A stretch of DNA of 50,446 nucleotides from Clostridiales bacterium (GCA_016278505.1 JADQBQ010000005.1:100771-151216), one strand, 5' to 3'; numbered from the stretch's first letter, positions 34,901 to 44,300 are shown. Made by a program: numbers and translations. The notes: a model not told the origin generated them from the sequence alone.

Positions 34901-35043
34901 TGGAAGAAAAGAAGGCCAGGATAGAAGCACCGCTGTTACCTGTTGAGCAGAGGATTATCGGTTTTGAAGAAGTAGAAACAGGCTATGCTGAGGAAACAGC
35001 AGTAGCAGAAGCATGCCGCTGTTTACGCTGTGATGTAAGGTAA
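31939..35043 (+). CDS. NuoF-like hydrogenase subunit fused to GltD/NfnB-like NAD(P)H oxidoreductase
   Basis: A 1034-residue fusion. The N-terminus is a thioredoxin-like [2Fe-2S] domain (CSDTNC, CFGLC). The NuoF core follows, with RGRGGAGFLTG (about 189, FMN/NAD), NADEGDPGAFMDR and GAFVCGEETALI, then an SLBB region and the [4Fe-4S] motif ESCGQCSMCRVG (about 476). Where HndC-type subunits end in a bacterial ferredoxin, this one has a GltD-type double cluster (CQNTCPANVDVP, CGRTCNHPCESSC). An FAD/NAD(P) oxidoreductase completes it, with IGSGPAGLTAAYYL (about 662), GGMMAAGIPEYRLP and IGGGNVAIDAARSA (about 792). GGGGGTGG precedes the ATG. The two pyridine-nucleotide sites suggest coupling of NADH and NADPH pools to hydrogenase and possibly electron bifurcation. 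Confidence 0.93.
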   Translation: MKKIKTPAELHAWKLEAEKTLQPRESGTKQVMICSDTNCKVSKGEDLYNSLVDEIKNAGLEEKVSVSQTGCFGLCRIGPNMMVYPERVYYSQILPEEVPRLVKEHFGQGRIVENLLYRNPGSQTPVRRYEDIDFFKYQNRIVLRNCGFINPERLDDYVAQDGYAALCKVVNDMSAPEVIDEIKTSGLRGRGGAGFLTGMKWEFAAKAAGGEKYIICNADEGDPGAFMDRSVLEGDPHSVLEGMAIAGYAIGANQGYIYIRAEYPSAVQRLELAIEQARESGFLGANIFDTDFSFDIDIRLGAGAFVCGEETALIASIEGRRGEPRPKPPFPANAGLWGKPTIINNVETLANIATVIRNGANWFAGIGTEKSKGSKVFALAGKINNNGLVEVPMGTSLGDIIFDIGGGIPGGKKFKAAQTGGPSGGCIPTQHLNTPMDYESLTALGTIMGSGGLVVMDEDTCMVDLAKFFIEFVQEESCGQCSMCRVGTKRMFEILDRITKGQGREGDIDLLLELGEGIKDASLCGLGQTAPNPVLNTIRYYRDEYEKHIKDKYCPASVCASLFNSPCQNTCPANVDVPIYIDLIRQGKFTEAYRTIIEENPFPVICGRTCNHPCESSCNRGKLDEPVAIRDLKRFAADYVLEHGGLEIPAVEEHKEEKVAIIGSGPAGLTAAYYLRRQGYQVTVFESLPTAGGMMAAGIPEYRLPKKMLQAEINTIKEMGVEIILNTAIGRDITVSDLKEQGFKAIFIAVGVHKERQLRIPGEDLDGVVSGVNFLKDVNLDTPADLSGKVVAIIGGGNVAIDAARSALRMGASEVKIVYRRRKQDMPALPEEVREAQNEGIKFLELASPVEFVSDNSRVSSVLCNKMRPGNFDKSGRRKPEPEEGSLFSVDADLVIKAIGRSVDLSFIPAEMGLGIGKTGNVKAKQDTFATNIPGIYAGGDCVSGSNTLVEAIAAGKKAATSIDKFLGGDGKVTLEQTVERKLSGPLMEEKKARIEAPLLPVEQRIIGFEEVETGYAEETAVAEACRCLRCDVR

Positions 35044-35061
35044 CTTGAAAGGAGGGATAAA

Positions 35062-36789
35062 ATGCCAATGATTTCTTTAACTATAGATAATAAAAAGGTG
35101 GAGGTTGAACAGGGCACATCCATCCTGGAGGCAGCAAGGGAGGCTGGCACGGGAATTCCCAGCCTGTGTTACCTTAAGGATATAAATGTAGTTGGGGTAT
35201 GCCGGGTTTGTGTTGTGGAAGTGAAAGGGGCTCGTTCCCTGGTGGCATCATGTGTTGCCCCTGCAGCTGAGGGAATGGAGGTTTTAACCAATACAAACCG
35301 TGTTCGCAATGCGCGCAGACTGGCAGTGGAATTAATTCTCTCGGACCACCCCATGGAGTGCCCCACCTGTATTAGAAATCTTAATTGTGAATTACAAACG
35401 CTGGCCGAAGAATTAGGGATTCGGGACGTGCGATTTGAGGGTGAAAGGACAAAGCATACAGCCGACAATTCATCTCCCTCCATTATCCGTGACCCGCAGA
35501 AATGCATCCTTTGCCGGCGCTGTGTAAGCGTTTGTGAGCATGTTCAATCTGTAAAGGCAATAGCTCCCCAGAATCGTGGATTTGATGCTGTGGTCTCCCC
35601 TGCCTTTGAAGCCGGACTGGCAGAAACAGAATGTGTAAACTGCGGGCAGTGCTCACTGGTTTGCCCTACAGGGGCTATTTACGAAAAGGATGACACAACG
35701 AGAGTATGGGATGCCCTCGCTGATCCTAATATACACGTGGTAGTACAGACTGCACCTGCAGTACGTGTCGCCCTGGGAGAGATATTTGGCATGGAGCCGG
35801 GCAGCGTAGTTACCACGCAAATGGTAGGTGCGTTAAAACAGCTGGGGTTCAATAAGGTCTTTGACACCGACTTCACGGCGGATTTAACCATTATGGAAGA
35901 AGGAAGTGAATTAATCGAAAGGATAAAGAGTGGCGGTAAGCTGCCGCTGATTACCTCCTGCAGCCCCGGCTGGATTAAATTTATAGAACACTTTTATCCA
36001 GACTTATTGCCGCACTTATCCACCTGCAAGTCACCACAGCAAATGTTCGGCGCACTGGCTAAAACTTACTATACCGGTAAAGCAGGTGTGGATCCGGCCA
36101 ATGTATTTTCTGTATCGATCATGCCCTGCACCGCCAAGAAATTTGAGTCACAGCGGCCTGAAATGAACAGCAGCGGATACCAAGACGTGGACGTTGTTCT
36201 GACCACTAGGGAACTGGGGCGTATGCTCAAGCTGGCAGGGATTGATCTTTCTTCCTGTCCGGAAGAAGAATATGATGACCCCATGGGAATCTCCACAGGG
36301 GCAGCAGTAATATTCGGCGCCACAGGGGGCGTAATGGAGGCGGCCCTGCGTACCGCGTATGAGTTAATCACAGGGGAGACTCTCCCATCAGTGGATTTTA
36401 AAACAGTAAGGGGTATGGAAGGAGTAAAAGAAGCTTCCGTACAAGTAGGCAGCCTCAACGTGAATGTAGCTGTAGCACACGGGTTAGGAAACGCAAGAAA
36501 GCTCCTGGATGCTATCAAAGCGGGAGATGCTGATTATCATTTTATCGAAATAATGTGTTGTCCCGGCGGCTGTATCGGTGGAGGTGGTCAACCCATACCC
36601 ACTGATCTTGGGATCAGAGAAAAACGGATCGGCGGAATATATACCGCAGACGAAAAAATGGTTCTAAGAAAATCCCATGAAAATCCCGCCATACAGCAGA
36701 TATATAAAGAGTTTCTCGAAGAGCCCCTGGGACATAGGTCCCATGAACTGCTGCACACACAATATGTAGCCCGAGGCAAATATAAATAG
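35062..36789 (+). CDS. hydA: [FeFe] hydrogenase catalytic subunit (HydA/HndD type)
   Basis: A 575-residue group A hydrogenase. It has an N-terminal [2Fe-2S] domain (C36 onward, VCRVC), a His-ligated cluster (HPMECPTCIRNLNC), two [4Fe-4S] clusters (CILCRRCVSVC, CVNCGQCSLVC) and the H-cluster domain: L1 TSCSPGW (about 298), L2 MPCTAKKFE (about 354) and L3 EIMCCPGGCIGGGG (about 497). L1 reads CS rather than the textbook CC, a variant I associate with multimeric NAD(P)-linked enzymes. The C-terminal small-subunit-like tail ends ELLHTQYVARG. AAAGGAGG precedes the ATG, 18 bp after the fusion subunit. The operon ends at the terminator at 36838. Confidence 0.96.
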   Translation: MPMISLTIDNKKVEVEQGTSILEAAREAGTGIPSLCYLKDINVVGVCRVCVVEVKGARSLVASCVAPAAEGMEVLTNTNRVRNARRLAVELILSDHPMECPTCIRNLNCELQTLAEELGIRDVRFEGERTKHTADNSSPSIIRDPQKCILCRRCVSVCEHVQSVKAIAPQNRGFDAVVSPAFEAGLAETECVNCGQCSLVCPTGAIYEKDDTTRVWDALADPNIHVVVQTAPAVRVALGEIFGMEPGSVVTTQMVGALKQLGFNKVFDTDFTADLTIMEEGSELIERIKSGGKLPLITSCSPGWIKFIEHFYPDLLPHLSTCKSPQQMFGALAKTYYTGKAGVDPANVFSVSIMPCTAKKFESQRPEMNSSGYQDVDVVLTTRELGRMLKLAGIDLSSCPEEEYDDPMGISTGAAVIFGATGGVMEAALRTAYELITGETLPSVDFKTVRGMEGVKEASVQVGSLNVNVAVAHGLGNARKLLDAIKAGDADYHFIEIMCCPGGCIGGGGQPIPTDLGIREKRIGGIYTADEKMVLRKSHENPAIQQIYKEFLEEPLGHRSHELLHTQYVARGKYK

Positions 36790-36837
36790 GTTTTCTTAAA
36801 GTAATACAATCTAAGGATTTTGCTTTTGCAATATGGG

Positions 36838-36865
36838 AAAAGCCACCACAAGAGTGGTGGCTTTT
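36838..36865. terminator. Strong bidirectional terminator after hydA
   Basis: AAAAGCCACCAC, loop AAGA, GTGGTGGCTTTT: a perfect 12-bp stem with T and A flanks, usable by hydA and by the convergent winged-helix gene, whose stop lies within its edge. Confidence 0.92.
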
Positions 36866-37130
36866 ATCCCGCTTTATAAATTAATTCCAAATAATCTTGA
36901 CCCAACGGGGTCAAGCCGCACATTCTGCTTTTACCTTCCGACTTTACTTGAATAAATCCCAGGGCGTAAAGTTGCATTACTAAGTGATCCAACACAGCCC
37001 TTTTTACTCCTGCAGACAAGGATAATGATTCCTTATTCATTTCCCCCTCTTGCTGTAATACCTTTAAAACTCTCTCGACTTCCTCGGGAAGGCGGCTACT
37101 TGCCTTTAAAAAATAGTCATTAAGCGTCAT
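36864..37130 (-). CDS. Small winged-helix protein
   Basis: An 88-residue protein, MTLNDYFLKASSRLPEEVER..., with a helix-turn-helix-like middle (NKESLSLSAGVKRAVLDHLV) and a wing-like end (MQLYALGFIQVKSEGKSRMC, GLTPLGQDYLEL). This looks like a MarR/PadR-like or DUF-type winged helix reduced to its DNA-binding core. I prefer the ATG at 37130, with AGGAG 11 nt upstream; a GTG four codons earlier overlaps that site. It is convergent with hydA. It could be a regulator of nearby genes, but no target can be named. Confidence 0.65.
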   Translation of the reverse strand: MTLNDYFLKASSRLPEEVERVLKVLQQEGEMNKESLSLSAGVKRAVLDHLVMQLYALGFIQVKSEGKSRMCGLTPLGQDYLELIYKAG

Positions 37131-37222
37131 AATAAAAACCACTCCTATTATTTTATACTGATATTATTGCCAAATAACAGTCAATTAATAAGTAGAGTGG
37201 ATTATTATATGGAAATGATCAG

Positions 37223-37250
37223 TTGAGTGCAAATAAAAGGGATTTAGAAT
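37223..37250 (+). promoter_or_regulatory. Putative sigma-A promoter of the DUF3231 gene
   Basis: TTGAGT and TAGAAT are separated by 16 bp, about 57 bp before the TTG start. Confidence 0.4.
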
Positions 37251-37307
37251 AAAGATAAGCCGGTAGGTAAAAAACTAATAGAAAGAGAAGTGAAAGGGGA
37301 ACTTGCG

Positions 37308-38294
37308 TTGATTCTCCCGTTGCTGGGCAAAAAGAAGAGCAAGAATAAACATTACGATATCGGATTAGCGGAAGTACACTACCTGTGGCACATGGTGAAA
37401 GCAAAGTACGACTTTCTCCAACTCCTTGATACCTGGACCAACCAAGTTCATGATCAGGACTTGCTGGCGCTGATGAAGGTGTATGCCATTGAAATCCGCC
37501 GCGATGTCAAGACCTGGGAAGACTACCTACGGAAGTTCGGCGTCCGCGGTCCTGATGACTATACACCAGCCACCGATACAATATCCAATCCTCAACTGAT
37601 CCACGATCGGCTCATCGCCAGCGAGTTATTTATTTTTGCCCAGGAACATATTGGCATGCTTATCAAGGCCTTTCGGACCTCGACCACAAACGATGATATC
37701 AATGCCGTCTTTAAAGATGGAACGAAGAAAGCTGTTAACCGGTTCAGCCTCTTCAGCAAATACATCAAGACCAAAGGATGGATCGGCAAACAGCCCCTGT
37801 ACCAGAATCACCCTGAGCATGCCAAAGAGGAATTGTGTGCAGGAGAAGCTCTTCACCTGTGGGACCACCTAACCTACCGCAACGACAATATTGAGATGAC
37901 GGAAACCTTCATCTCCTTCATTAAAGACAGTGACTTTAAGCTGTTCCTGGAAAAAGGTGTGCAAGTAATTATAAAACAGGCAAGGATGCTGGAAAAGGAG
38001 CTTATCCACTACAGAGTTCCCCTGCCCAACAGGCCTCCAAATGTAATGCCACCGGCAGCCCCCATAGAGTTGATGGATGATGATAACATTTTCAGGTGGG
38101 TTTTCCAAGGGATTCAGGGTGCATTGTCTATGCACTCCCAGTCACTTACAGAGTGCACGCACAATGAAGCAATTAGAGACATCTTTAAGGAATTACTCTT
38201 TAATGAATTAGAGGTACTAGCGTCGGTGATCAAGTTAGGTAAGCTCAAAGGGTGGCTGAACCCGGCCCTGCGCTACGGGGTGTTGCGGAAATAA
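37308..38294 (+). CDS. DUF3231 family protein (double four-helix bundle)
   Basis: A protein of about 328 residues made of two similar helical halves: LAEVHYLWHMVKAKYDFLQL ... and AGEALHLWDHLTYRNDNIEM .... This is the duplicated ferritin-like/CotF-like arrangement of DUF3231, a family common in spore formers. Conserved histidines and acidic residues in the first helix of each half are visible. I prefer the TTG at 37308 because AAAGGGG lies 7 nt upstream; a GTG at 37290 would add six residues. Its 3' end overlaps the convergent GGDEF gene by 22 bp. A broken relative lies at 16002-16243. A spore or stress role is inference. Confidence 0.8.
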   Translation: MILPLLGKKKSKNKHYDIGLAEVHYLWHMVKAKYDFLQLLDTWTNQVHDQDLLALMKVYAIEIRRDVKTWEDYLRKFGVRGPDDYTPATDTISNPQLIHDRLIASELFIFAQEHIGMLIKAFRTSTTNDDINAVFKDGTKKAVNRFSLFSKYIKTKGWIGKQPLYQNHPEHAKEELCAGEALHLWDHLTYRNDNIEMTETFISFIKDSDFKLFLEKGVQVIIKQARMLEKELIHYRVPLPNRPPNVMPPAAPIELMDDDNIFRWVFQGIQGALSMHSQSLTECTHNEAIRDIFKELLFNELEVLASVIKLGKLKGWLNPALRYGVLRK

Positions 38295-39436
38295 TTAGAA
38301 AATGTCCTGGCAACTATTGATGGCTTAGATTGCTTTTTGGTTTGTCTTTTTACTTTGTACATAACTTTATCAGCTTTTTGGATTAATTCATCAATGGAAT
38401 TTGCGTCTTGAGGAAATTTCGCATAACCTATACTAACACCTAAGAAAGGCATGTCCATTTCTAAAACGCTTACAAGTTTCTCATCAAACGTTGCTAAAAA
38501 CAGATCTATCCTGTTTTCATTATATAGGCAAATAAATTCATCCCCTGACATTCTATAAACACTTCCTCTATCGCCTACCGTTTCTGTTGTTGCTTTAGTA
38601 AAGTGTTTTAAATAAACATCCCCAGCAGAGTGGCCATATGTATCATTCACTTTTTTAAAATTATCTAAATCCATATATACAATAGTAAAAGGTTCATTTT
38701 TAGAAATGAGTTCTTCACAATCAAAAAAGAGTGCTAATCTGTTTTTTATACCGGTTAAATTATCTGTATAGGCAAGATACTTTAGAAAATCGATGTTCTT
38801 AGAGTTTCTAACGATAATATAAATTAAATGATAGCTTATAGATGATATTAGTGCTATAAATGTTACTGTTACTACTTTCCAAAAGGAGTTCGCATTTTCA
38901 ATAAAATATAAAATTGTTATAGAAAGGATTGCAAATTCCAATAGACTTAAAATGACGAGATATCTATTTAGTTCACTGGGTATATTTTCTAGTATATATG
39001 AAAACTTGTCTTTGGCAAATTTTATAATGACAGGAGTGCTAAATAAATAAATCACAGTTTGAACTAATAAAGCCATTTGAAAATGATTGTTGAAACCAAA
39101 TGATGTGGAAACTTGTACAGAAAAATGAGTCACAGTCATTGTATGAATCCATGAAAAAAACATGATGGATAAAATTATATCCGAAGATTCATAATATAAG
39201 TACTTCAAAGGGAAAAAATATGTTAACCCTAGTAATATCAAAACACTTCCATTAACATAATTTAAGTTGAATTTAGACCTTATTAAGAATGCAACTAGGA
39301 AAATCAATAGAGTGAATAGTATTAATTTAACAATTATTTGCTTTATTGAATTCTTTCTCTCCATACAAAGATGTGAGGTTATCAAATTTACAAATAACAT
39401 TTCCAGCAGAAGAAAAATTCTTGCTAATTCTTCCAT
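38273..39436 (-). CDS. Membrane-bound GGDEF protein (diguanylate cyclase-like)
   Basis: A 387-residue protein with about seven membrane helices over residues 1-215 and a C-terminal GGDEF domain: AYTDNLTGIKNRLALF, FTIVYMDLDNFKKVNDTYGH and the signature SGDEF (about 318-322) in place of GGDEF. No RxxD inhibitory site is seen just before it. SGDEF can support cyclase activity in some proteins, so it may make c-di-GMP, but this needs testing. Starts at ATG with GAGGAG 7 nt upstream. An inverted repeat CTAATA-N6-TATTAG at 39498-39515 lies in its leader. It gives the window a possible c-di-GMP source besides the riboswitch-like element. Confidence 0.88.
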   Translation of the reverse strand: MEELARIFLLLEMLFVNLITSHLCMERKNSIKQIIVKLILFTLLIFLVAFLIRSKFNLNYVNGSVLILLGLTYFFPLKYLYYESSDIILSIMFFSWIHTMTVTHFSVQVSTSFGFNNHFQMALLVQTVIYLFSTPVIIKFAKDKFSYILENIPSELNRYLVILSLLEFAILSITILYFIENANSFWKVVTVTFIALISSISYHLIYIIVRNSKNIDFLKYLAYTDNLTGIKNRLALFFDCEELISKNEPFTIVYMDLDNFKKVNDTYGHSAGDVYLKHFTKATTETVGDRGSVYRMSGDEFICLYNENRIDLFLATFDEKLVSVLEMDMPFLGVSIGYAKFPQDANSIDELIQKADKVMYKVKRQTKKQSKPSIVARTFSNYFRNTP

Positions 39437-39497
39437 ATCTTTTCTCCTCGTTATCTAAAGTACCGTCATAACATGCCATAAATTTCCCTATTATTCA

Positions 39498-39515
39498 CTA
39501 ATACGCCCTTATTAG
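39498..39515. promoter_or_regulatory. Inverted repeat upstream of the GGDEF gene
   Basis: CTAATA, CGCCCT, TATTAG: perfect 6-bp arms about 60 bp before the start of the minus-strand GGDEF gene. Possible operator; no promoter assigned. Confidence 0.3.
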
Positions 39516-39679
39516 ATAAAAACCTCTTAATTTTTCTTATGATTTTTTCCGAGAACAATTCTTTCGGGTGCGATCGAGGTAGACACATAAAAAATAACGA
39601 TAAGAAAAGACTAATACAATGTAACATCAAACGCAGGTGATGACTTAAGTGTATTAAAATAAAACAGGAGGGGTAAAAA

Positions 39680-40870
39680 ATGCTCGAATTAAAAGAAAAA
39701 ATTTACTGGGTGGGAGTTAAGGACTGGGAATTAAAAAGGTTTCACGGAGAAGAGTATTCCACCCACAGGGGTTCTAGCTATAACTCTTATTTGATCAAAG
39801 ATAAAAAAATAGCGCTGGTAGATACGGTTTGGACCCCTTTCCATGAAGGCTTTGTCGCAGACTTGGAAAAAGAAATTGGTTTAAATAATATAGAATATAT
39901 CATCATTAATCACACTGAGCAGGACCATGCCGGCAGCCTTGCCTACTTAATGGAGAAAATTCCCGACACGCCTATATATTGTACCAAAAACGGGGCGTCA
40001 ATGATCAAAGGCCATTTTCATAAGGATTGGAACTTTAAAGTGGTAAAGACTGGCGACAGCCTGGAACTGGGTGATTATAAGCTGGTCTTTGTCGAAATGC
40101 CCATGCTGCACTGGCCCGATTCGATGGCTACATATGTTGCCGGGGCTAATGTCTTATTGTCCAACGACGCCTTTGGACAACATTATGCCTCCCCATACAT
40201 GTTTAATGATCAGGTGGATCAAGGTGAATTATTTCAAGAGGCCGTAAAATATTATGCCAATATACTTACACCTTTCAGCGGCCTGGTCAAAAAGAAGATT
40301 AAAGAAATCAAGGAGCTTAATGTTCCGATTGATATGATTGCACCTAGTCACGGCATCATCTGGCGCGACAACCCGCTGCAAATAGTGGAGAAATACGACC
40401 TGTGGGCCAGCGAATATGATGAAGGTACCGCAGCTATACTGTACGACACGATGTGGGGAGCTACCAAAAAAATGGCCTTATCTATTGCCAAGGGGTTAGA
40501 GAAAAATGGTATTGGGGTTAAGGTTTTTAACCTGGGGAAAATTGATAAAAATGATGTCCTCACCGAAGTTTTTAAAGCCAAGGGCATTATTGTAGGCAGC
40601 TCAACGATTAATAAAGGAATTTTGAGCTCTACCGCCTCAATTTTGGAAATCATCAAAGGGCTTAAATTTAAAGGTAAAGTAGCAACTGCTTTCGGCTCGT
40701 ATGGCTGGAGCGGCGAATCTCCTAAAATAGTAGAACAAAGATTGACCGATGCAGGCTTTGAAATAATCCAGGAGCTGATCAAAGTGAAATACGACCCGAC
40801 ACCTGAGAACCTAAGGGAATGTGAGGCATTTGGTGAACAATTTGCCCTAAAAATGAAGGAGCATATGTAA
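39680..40870 (+). CDS. fprA: FprA family A-type flavodiiron protein
   Basis: A 396-residue protein: metallo-beta-lactamase-like diiron domain plus flavodoxin domain. Iron ligands are visible in NHTEQDHAG (H78, E80, D82, H83), then the His in MLHWPDSM, the Asp in SNDAFG and the His in SHGIIW. The flavodoxin half begins near residue 255 (AILYDTMWGATKKMALSIAK). These soluble enzymes reduce O2 to water or NO to N2O in strict anaerobes, usually with electrons from rubredoxin or F420-like donors. AGGAGGGG lies upstream of the ATG. No rubredoxin gene is adjacent. It protects oxygen-sensitive enzymes such as the nearby hydrogenase only in a general sense. Confidence 0.95.
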   Translation: MLELKEKIYWVGVKDWELKRFHGEEYSTHRGSSYNSYLIKDKKIALVDTVWTPFHEGFVADLEKEIGLNNIEYIIINHTEQDHAGSLAYLMEKIPDTPIYCTKNGASMIKGHFHKDWNFKVVKTGDSLELGDYKLVFVEMPMLHWPDSMATYVAGANVLLSNDAFGQHYASPYMFNDQVDQGELFQEAVKYYANILTPFSGLVKKKIKEIKELNVPIDMIAPSHGIIWRDNPLQIVEKYDLWASEYDEGTAAILYDTMWGATKKMALSIAKGLEKNGIGVKVFNLGKIDKNDVLTEVFKAKGIIVGSSTINKGILSSTASILEIIKGLKFKGKVATAFGSYGWSGESPKIVEQRLTDAGFEIIQELIKVKYDPTPENLRECEAFGEQFALKMKEHM

Positions 40871-40940
40871 ATCCAGATCGGGATATGGGGGGAATTATCG
40901 TTGTCTGAGCAGCGCAACATAAATAAATTAAACGAATTAC

Positions 40941-41330
40941 TCAAAGGTGAAAACTGACCCTTATCTTCTGCCCAACAGGTATATCCGCCGGGGCAAAATC
41001 AAATTCATTTAATTTCCCTTTTTCCGTCCACTTAGCCGCCTCATGGAAATTCAACATAATTTCCCCGCCGGTAATTTCCGCAAGGTAGCATATTAATTCA
41101 ATCTCACCGGTTTCATACTTGTAGGTACTGTTCATAAAATGTCCGGTTATTTTAATATCAAGGTCTAGCTCCTCTTTGATCTCTCGCACCAGGCACTGCT
41201 CCGGGGTTTCCCCCGGCTCTATTTTTCCACCCGGAAACTCCCACTTTAGCGCCAGTTTATCGGTCCTGGGCCGCTGGGTAATTAGAATTTTGCCGTTCTT
41301 TTCAATAATGGCTGCGGTTACTTTTTTCAT
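40941..41330 (-). CDS. Nudix hydrolase (MutT-like)
   Basis: A 129-residue Nudix protein. The catalytic box starts GGKIEPGET and ends REIKEEL (about residues 36-57), and KWEFPGGK precedes it as in 8-oxo-dGTP diphosphatases. It begins MKKVTAAIIEKNGKILITQR. Its ATG lies 3 bp after the stop of the PLD-helicase gene, so the two are surely co-transcribed and probably work together. It may clean up oxidised or modified nucleotides, or consume a nucleotide signal. Function beyond Nudix chemistry is unknown. Confidence 0.93.
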   Translation of the reverse strand: MKKVTAAIIEKNGKILITQRPRTDKLALKWEFPGGKIEPGETPEQCLVREIKEELDLDIKITGHFMNSTYKYETGEIELICYLAEITGGEIMLNFHEAAKWTEKGKLNEFDFAPADIPVGQKIRVSFHL

Positions 41331-41333
41331 GTT

Positions 41334-44300
41334 TTACCCCACGATCATTTTATTAGTCTTTTTGAGGAACTTGGCCGGGATGGGCCGCTCCAGACGCCAA
41401 ACAATACTCATGGGCTTAGACCCCTGATGCTGCACATACTGGGCCAATCCCAGAAAGGTATACGGCGCTGCCCCGGCGGCATCGTTTTTAAACTCCCGTA
41501 CAAACAGCGCCACCCGGCTGCCATTTTTACGGTGGTTTATATATCGCTGCCCGGTTGGTGAGTGCTCAGCGGTGGTGCTCTGAGACTGCCAGTGGAACAG
41601 CCATTCATTTATCGAGTAATCGTCATACATGGTGGAGGGCGAATATTGCTTATTCGCTTTATTCAAGGTTATGAAGAATACATCCAGCTTCTTCCCAGGC
41701 AGGTATTTGACACCCTCCCGCATGGCGGGCATGCGGTCCGTGGTATAGTAGTCCAACGCCGCTAGAATCTGATCCCGGGTATAGGTGCAATGCAGGTCCA
41801 AGGGGCTATTAAAGCCTAACTCCACCGGCTGGTCCACAAAGTCTATCTTTTCATAGCAGTAACGCAAAAGCTCTACTAGCTCCTCAAACATAACTGTATT
41901 TTGCCTAATACGTTTTATGCTTTCGGCACGAGAATTAAAGCCGCTGCCGGGCAAAGTCTTTTGCCAGACCGTGTAATGGGCCATCAGCAGCATTTTACGT
42001 TCTGCTTCAGTTAAAGCACTTTCGTCTGTAGTTTCTTCAGACTGTAAAATTTTTAGCAAGAATTCAATCCACCGCCGGGAGTCAATAGCACACAGTCGGG
42101 CCAATGCCTTTTGCAATACGTCCTCATCAGGCTCCTTAAAATCCTCCCTTATTCCCGCCCTTACAGACAAGCGGCTAAAAGAGGTCTTCTTGCCATAAAA
42201 CTCCCTAGCCTCCAGGTGGTAGTACTCCAAAAATTTGGCCAGCGTAGGCGTCTCACCGGTATCTTCCTCAAAGGAGGCCAGCCGGGTAACAAATCCAGAT
42301 AGCCGCCCTAGGCTGCTGCGAATATTACCCAGGATATATTCCTGTGCCTTCTTTTCTAACTGAATAAAGCAACCCTTGGGCAAACCGGTAAAGCCCTCCC
42401 TCAGGTCTCGCTGTATGCCACGGGTGGTATTAATCAAAAGCGCCTTAAATTTGTCCTCAAAGTTATATCTTCTATTCGCCTGGCCAATAAAGTCCAGCAC
42501 AGTAAGGCATTCCTTATCCTCATGCAGGCGCAGCCCCCGGCCCAACTGCTGCAAAAAGACCGTCAGGCTCTCGGTGGGCCGCAGGAACAGTATAGTATTG
42601 ACCTCCGGTATATCCACGCCCTCATTGTAAAGGTCCACCACAAAGATAAAGTTAATTTCCCCTCTGGCCAACAGCATCTTGGCGTTCTTTCTCTCTTCTT
42701 CCCCGGACAGGGTAGATAAGGCCATGGCCGGTATGCCAAAGTGATTAAAGAAGCTTGCCATATACCCGGCGTGTTCAATGGAAACACAAAAGCCCAGCCC
42801 TTTCACTTCATTGATGTCTGTTACATACCGGTTCACTGAGGTGATCACATGCTTGGCCCGGGCGTCATTTCCGGTATAAACCTTACTCAGGTCTCCCCGG
42901 TCATAGCCTCCCCTGGACCAGCGCAGGGTATCTAAATCCACGGTGTCTGTCACACCAAAGTATTGGAAAGGGCTTAGGAGCTTTCGATCTATGGCCTCGG
43001 GCAGGCGGATTTCAGCTGCAATGCGGTTGTCAAAGTATTCAAGTACGCTTTTGCCATCCATGCGTTCTGGAGTGGCAGTAAGGCCTAGAAGAATTTTGGG
43101 ACTATAGTGCGTAAGGAGCTTTTGGTAGCTTGACGCTGCGGCATGGTGAAATTCGTCCACAATTATGTAATCGTAATAATCAGGAGAGGTATGGTTGTCA
43201 AGTTCCCGAGAGTTAAAGGTTTGTATGGATATAAAAAGGTGTTCAATGCTCCCCGGACTGTATCCCCCAACGAACAGCTCACCAAAATTGGGATCTTTAA
43301 GAACAGTGCGAAAGCAAGCCAGGCTCTGCTTTAATATTTCCTCCCGGTGGGCCACAAACAGCAGGCGGGCCGGCCTGTCACGCTTCTCGGAGCAAAACCT
43401 CTTATAATCAAAAGCTGAAATCACTGTTTTACCGGTGCCTGTGGCAGCCACCACAAGGTTACGCCAATGGCCCCTCACTTTTCTCTCAGCTTCCAGTTGA
43501 TCCAGTGTTTCGCTTTGGTACGGATAGGGTGTAATATCAAAATTAAAAGAGATATTTTCCCCACCGGTGTGGCGCTCAGCCACAATGGCTCGATGCAGAG
43601 CCTGTCTATCTCCCTCATGGTAGGAAACAAACTCCCTGTCATTCCAATAGGTCTCAAAGGTGGCCTCGATCTTTTTGATAATATCGGCTTGGTCTTTTTG
43701 GGTTAGCTTCACGTTCCACTCCAGCCCGGCGGATATAGCCGCGCCGGACAGATTGGACGACCCCACATAGGCTGTGCTAAAACCGTTTTGGCGGTGAAAA
43801 ACATAGGACTTGGCATGCAGCCGGGTATTCCTGGTTTCATAAGAAATCTTTATCTCAGTATTGGGCAGCCCCTTAAGGCGTTCTACGGCCTTAACGTCAG
43901 TGGCCCCCATGTAGGAAGTTGTAATAATACGAAGCTTACCCCGCTTTGTAAATTCCTTTAGTTCGTCAATAATAATCCGCAGACCGCTCCACTTGATAAA
44001 GGAAACCAGCATGTCTATCCGGTCTGAACTTATAATTTCTTTTTTCAGTTCTGAAAGCATACTTGGTTCATACGCTGACCCCGTAAACAGTGAGCTGGAC
44101 GCAATAGAGGTTGCCGGCCGGATAATAGCAGCTTTTTTATTTACTGCGTAAGCTGAATTTTGCCTCTCCAGAAAAGCAAGCAGCATTTGAGCGCGCCTGT
44201 CCACTGTCATGCCGGCAAGGGCAGCATCCTCTGAATTTGCCACCATTGTATTGATCAAGTCATTACAGATAGCGATCTGATCCCCTATCTGACCGCCTTT

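Noticed and set aside
40901-40957. 18-codon frame starting TTG (SEQRNINKLNELLKGEN) after a G-rich site
   Set aside because: Too short, overlaps the end of the Nudix gene, and has no recognisable content. It may be a truncated gene start.
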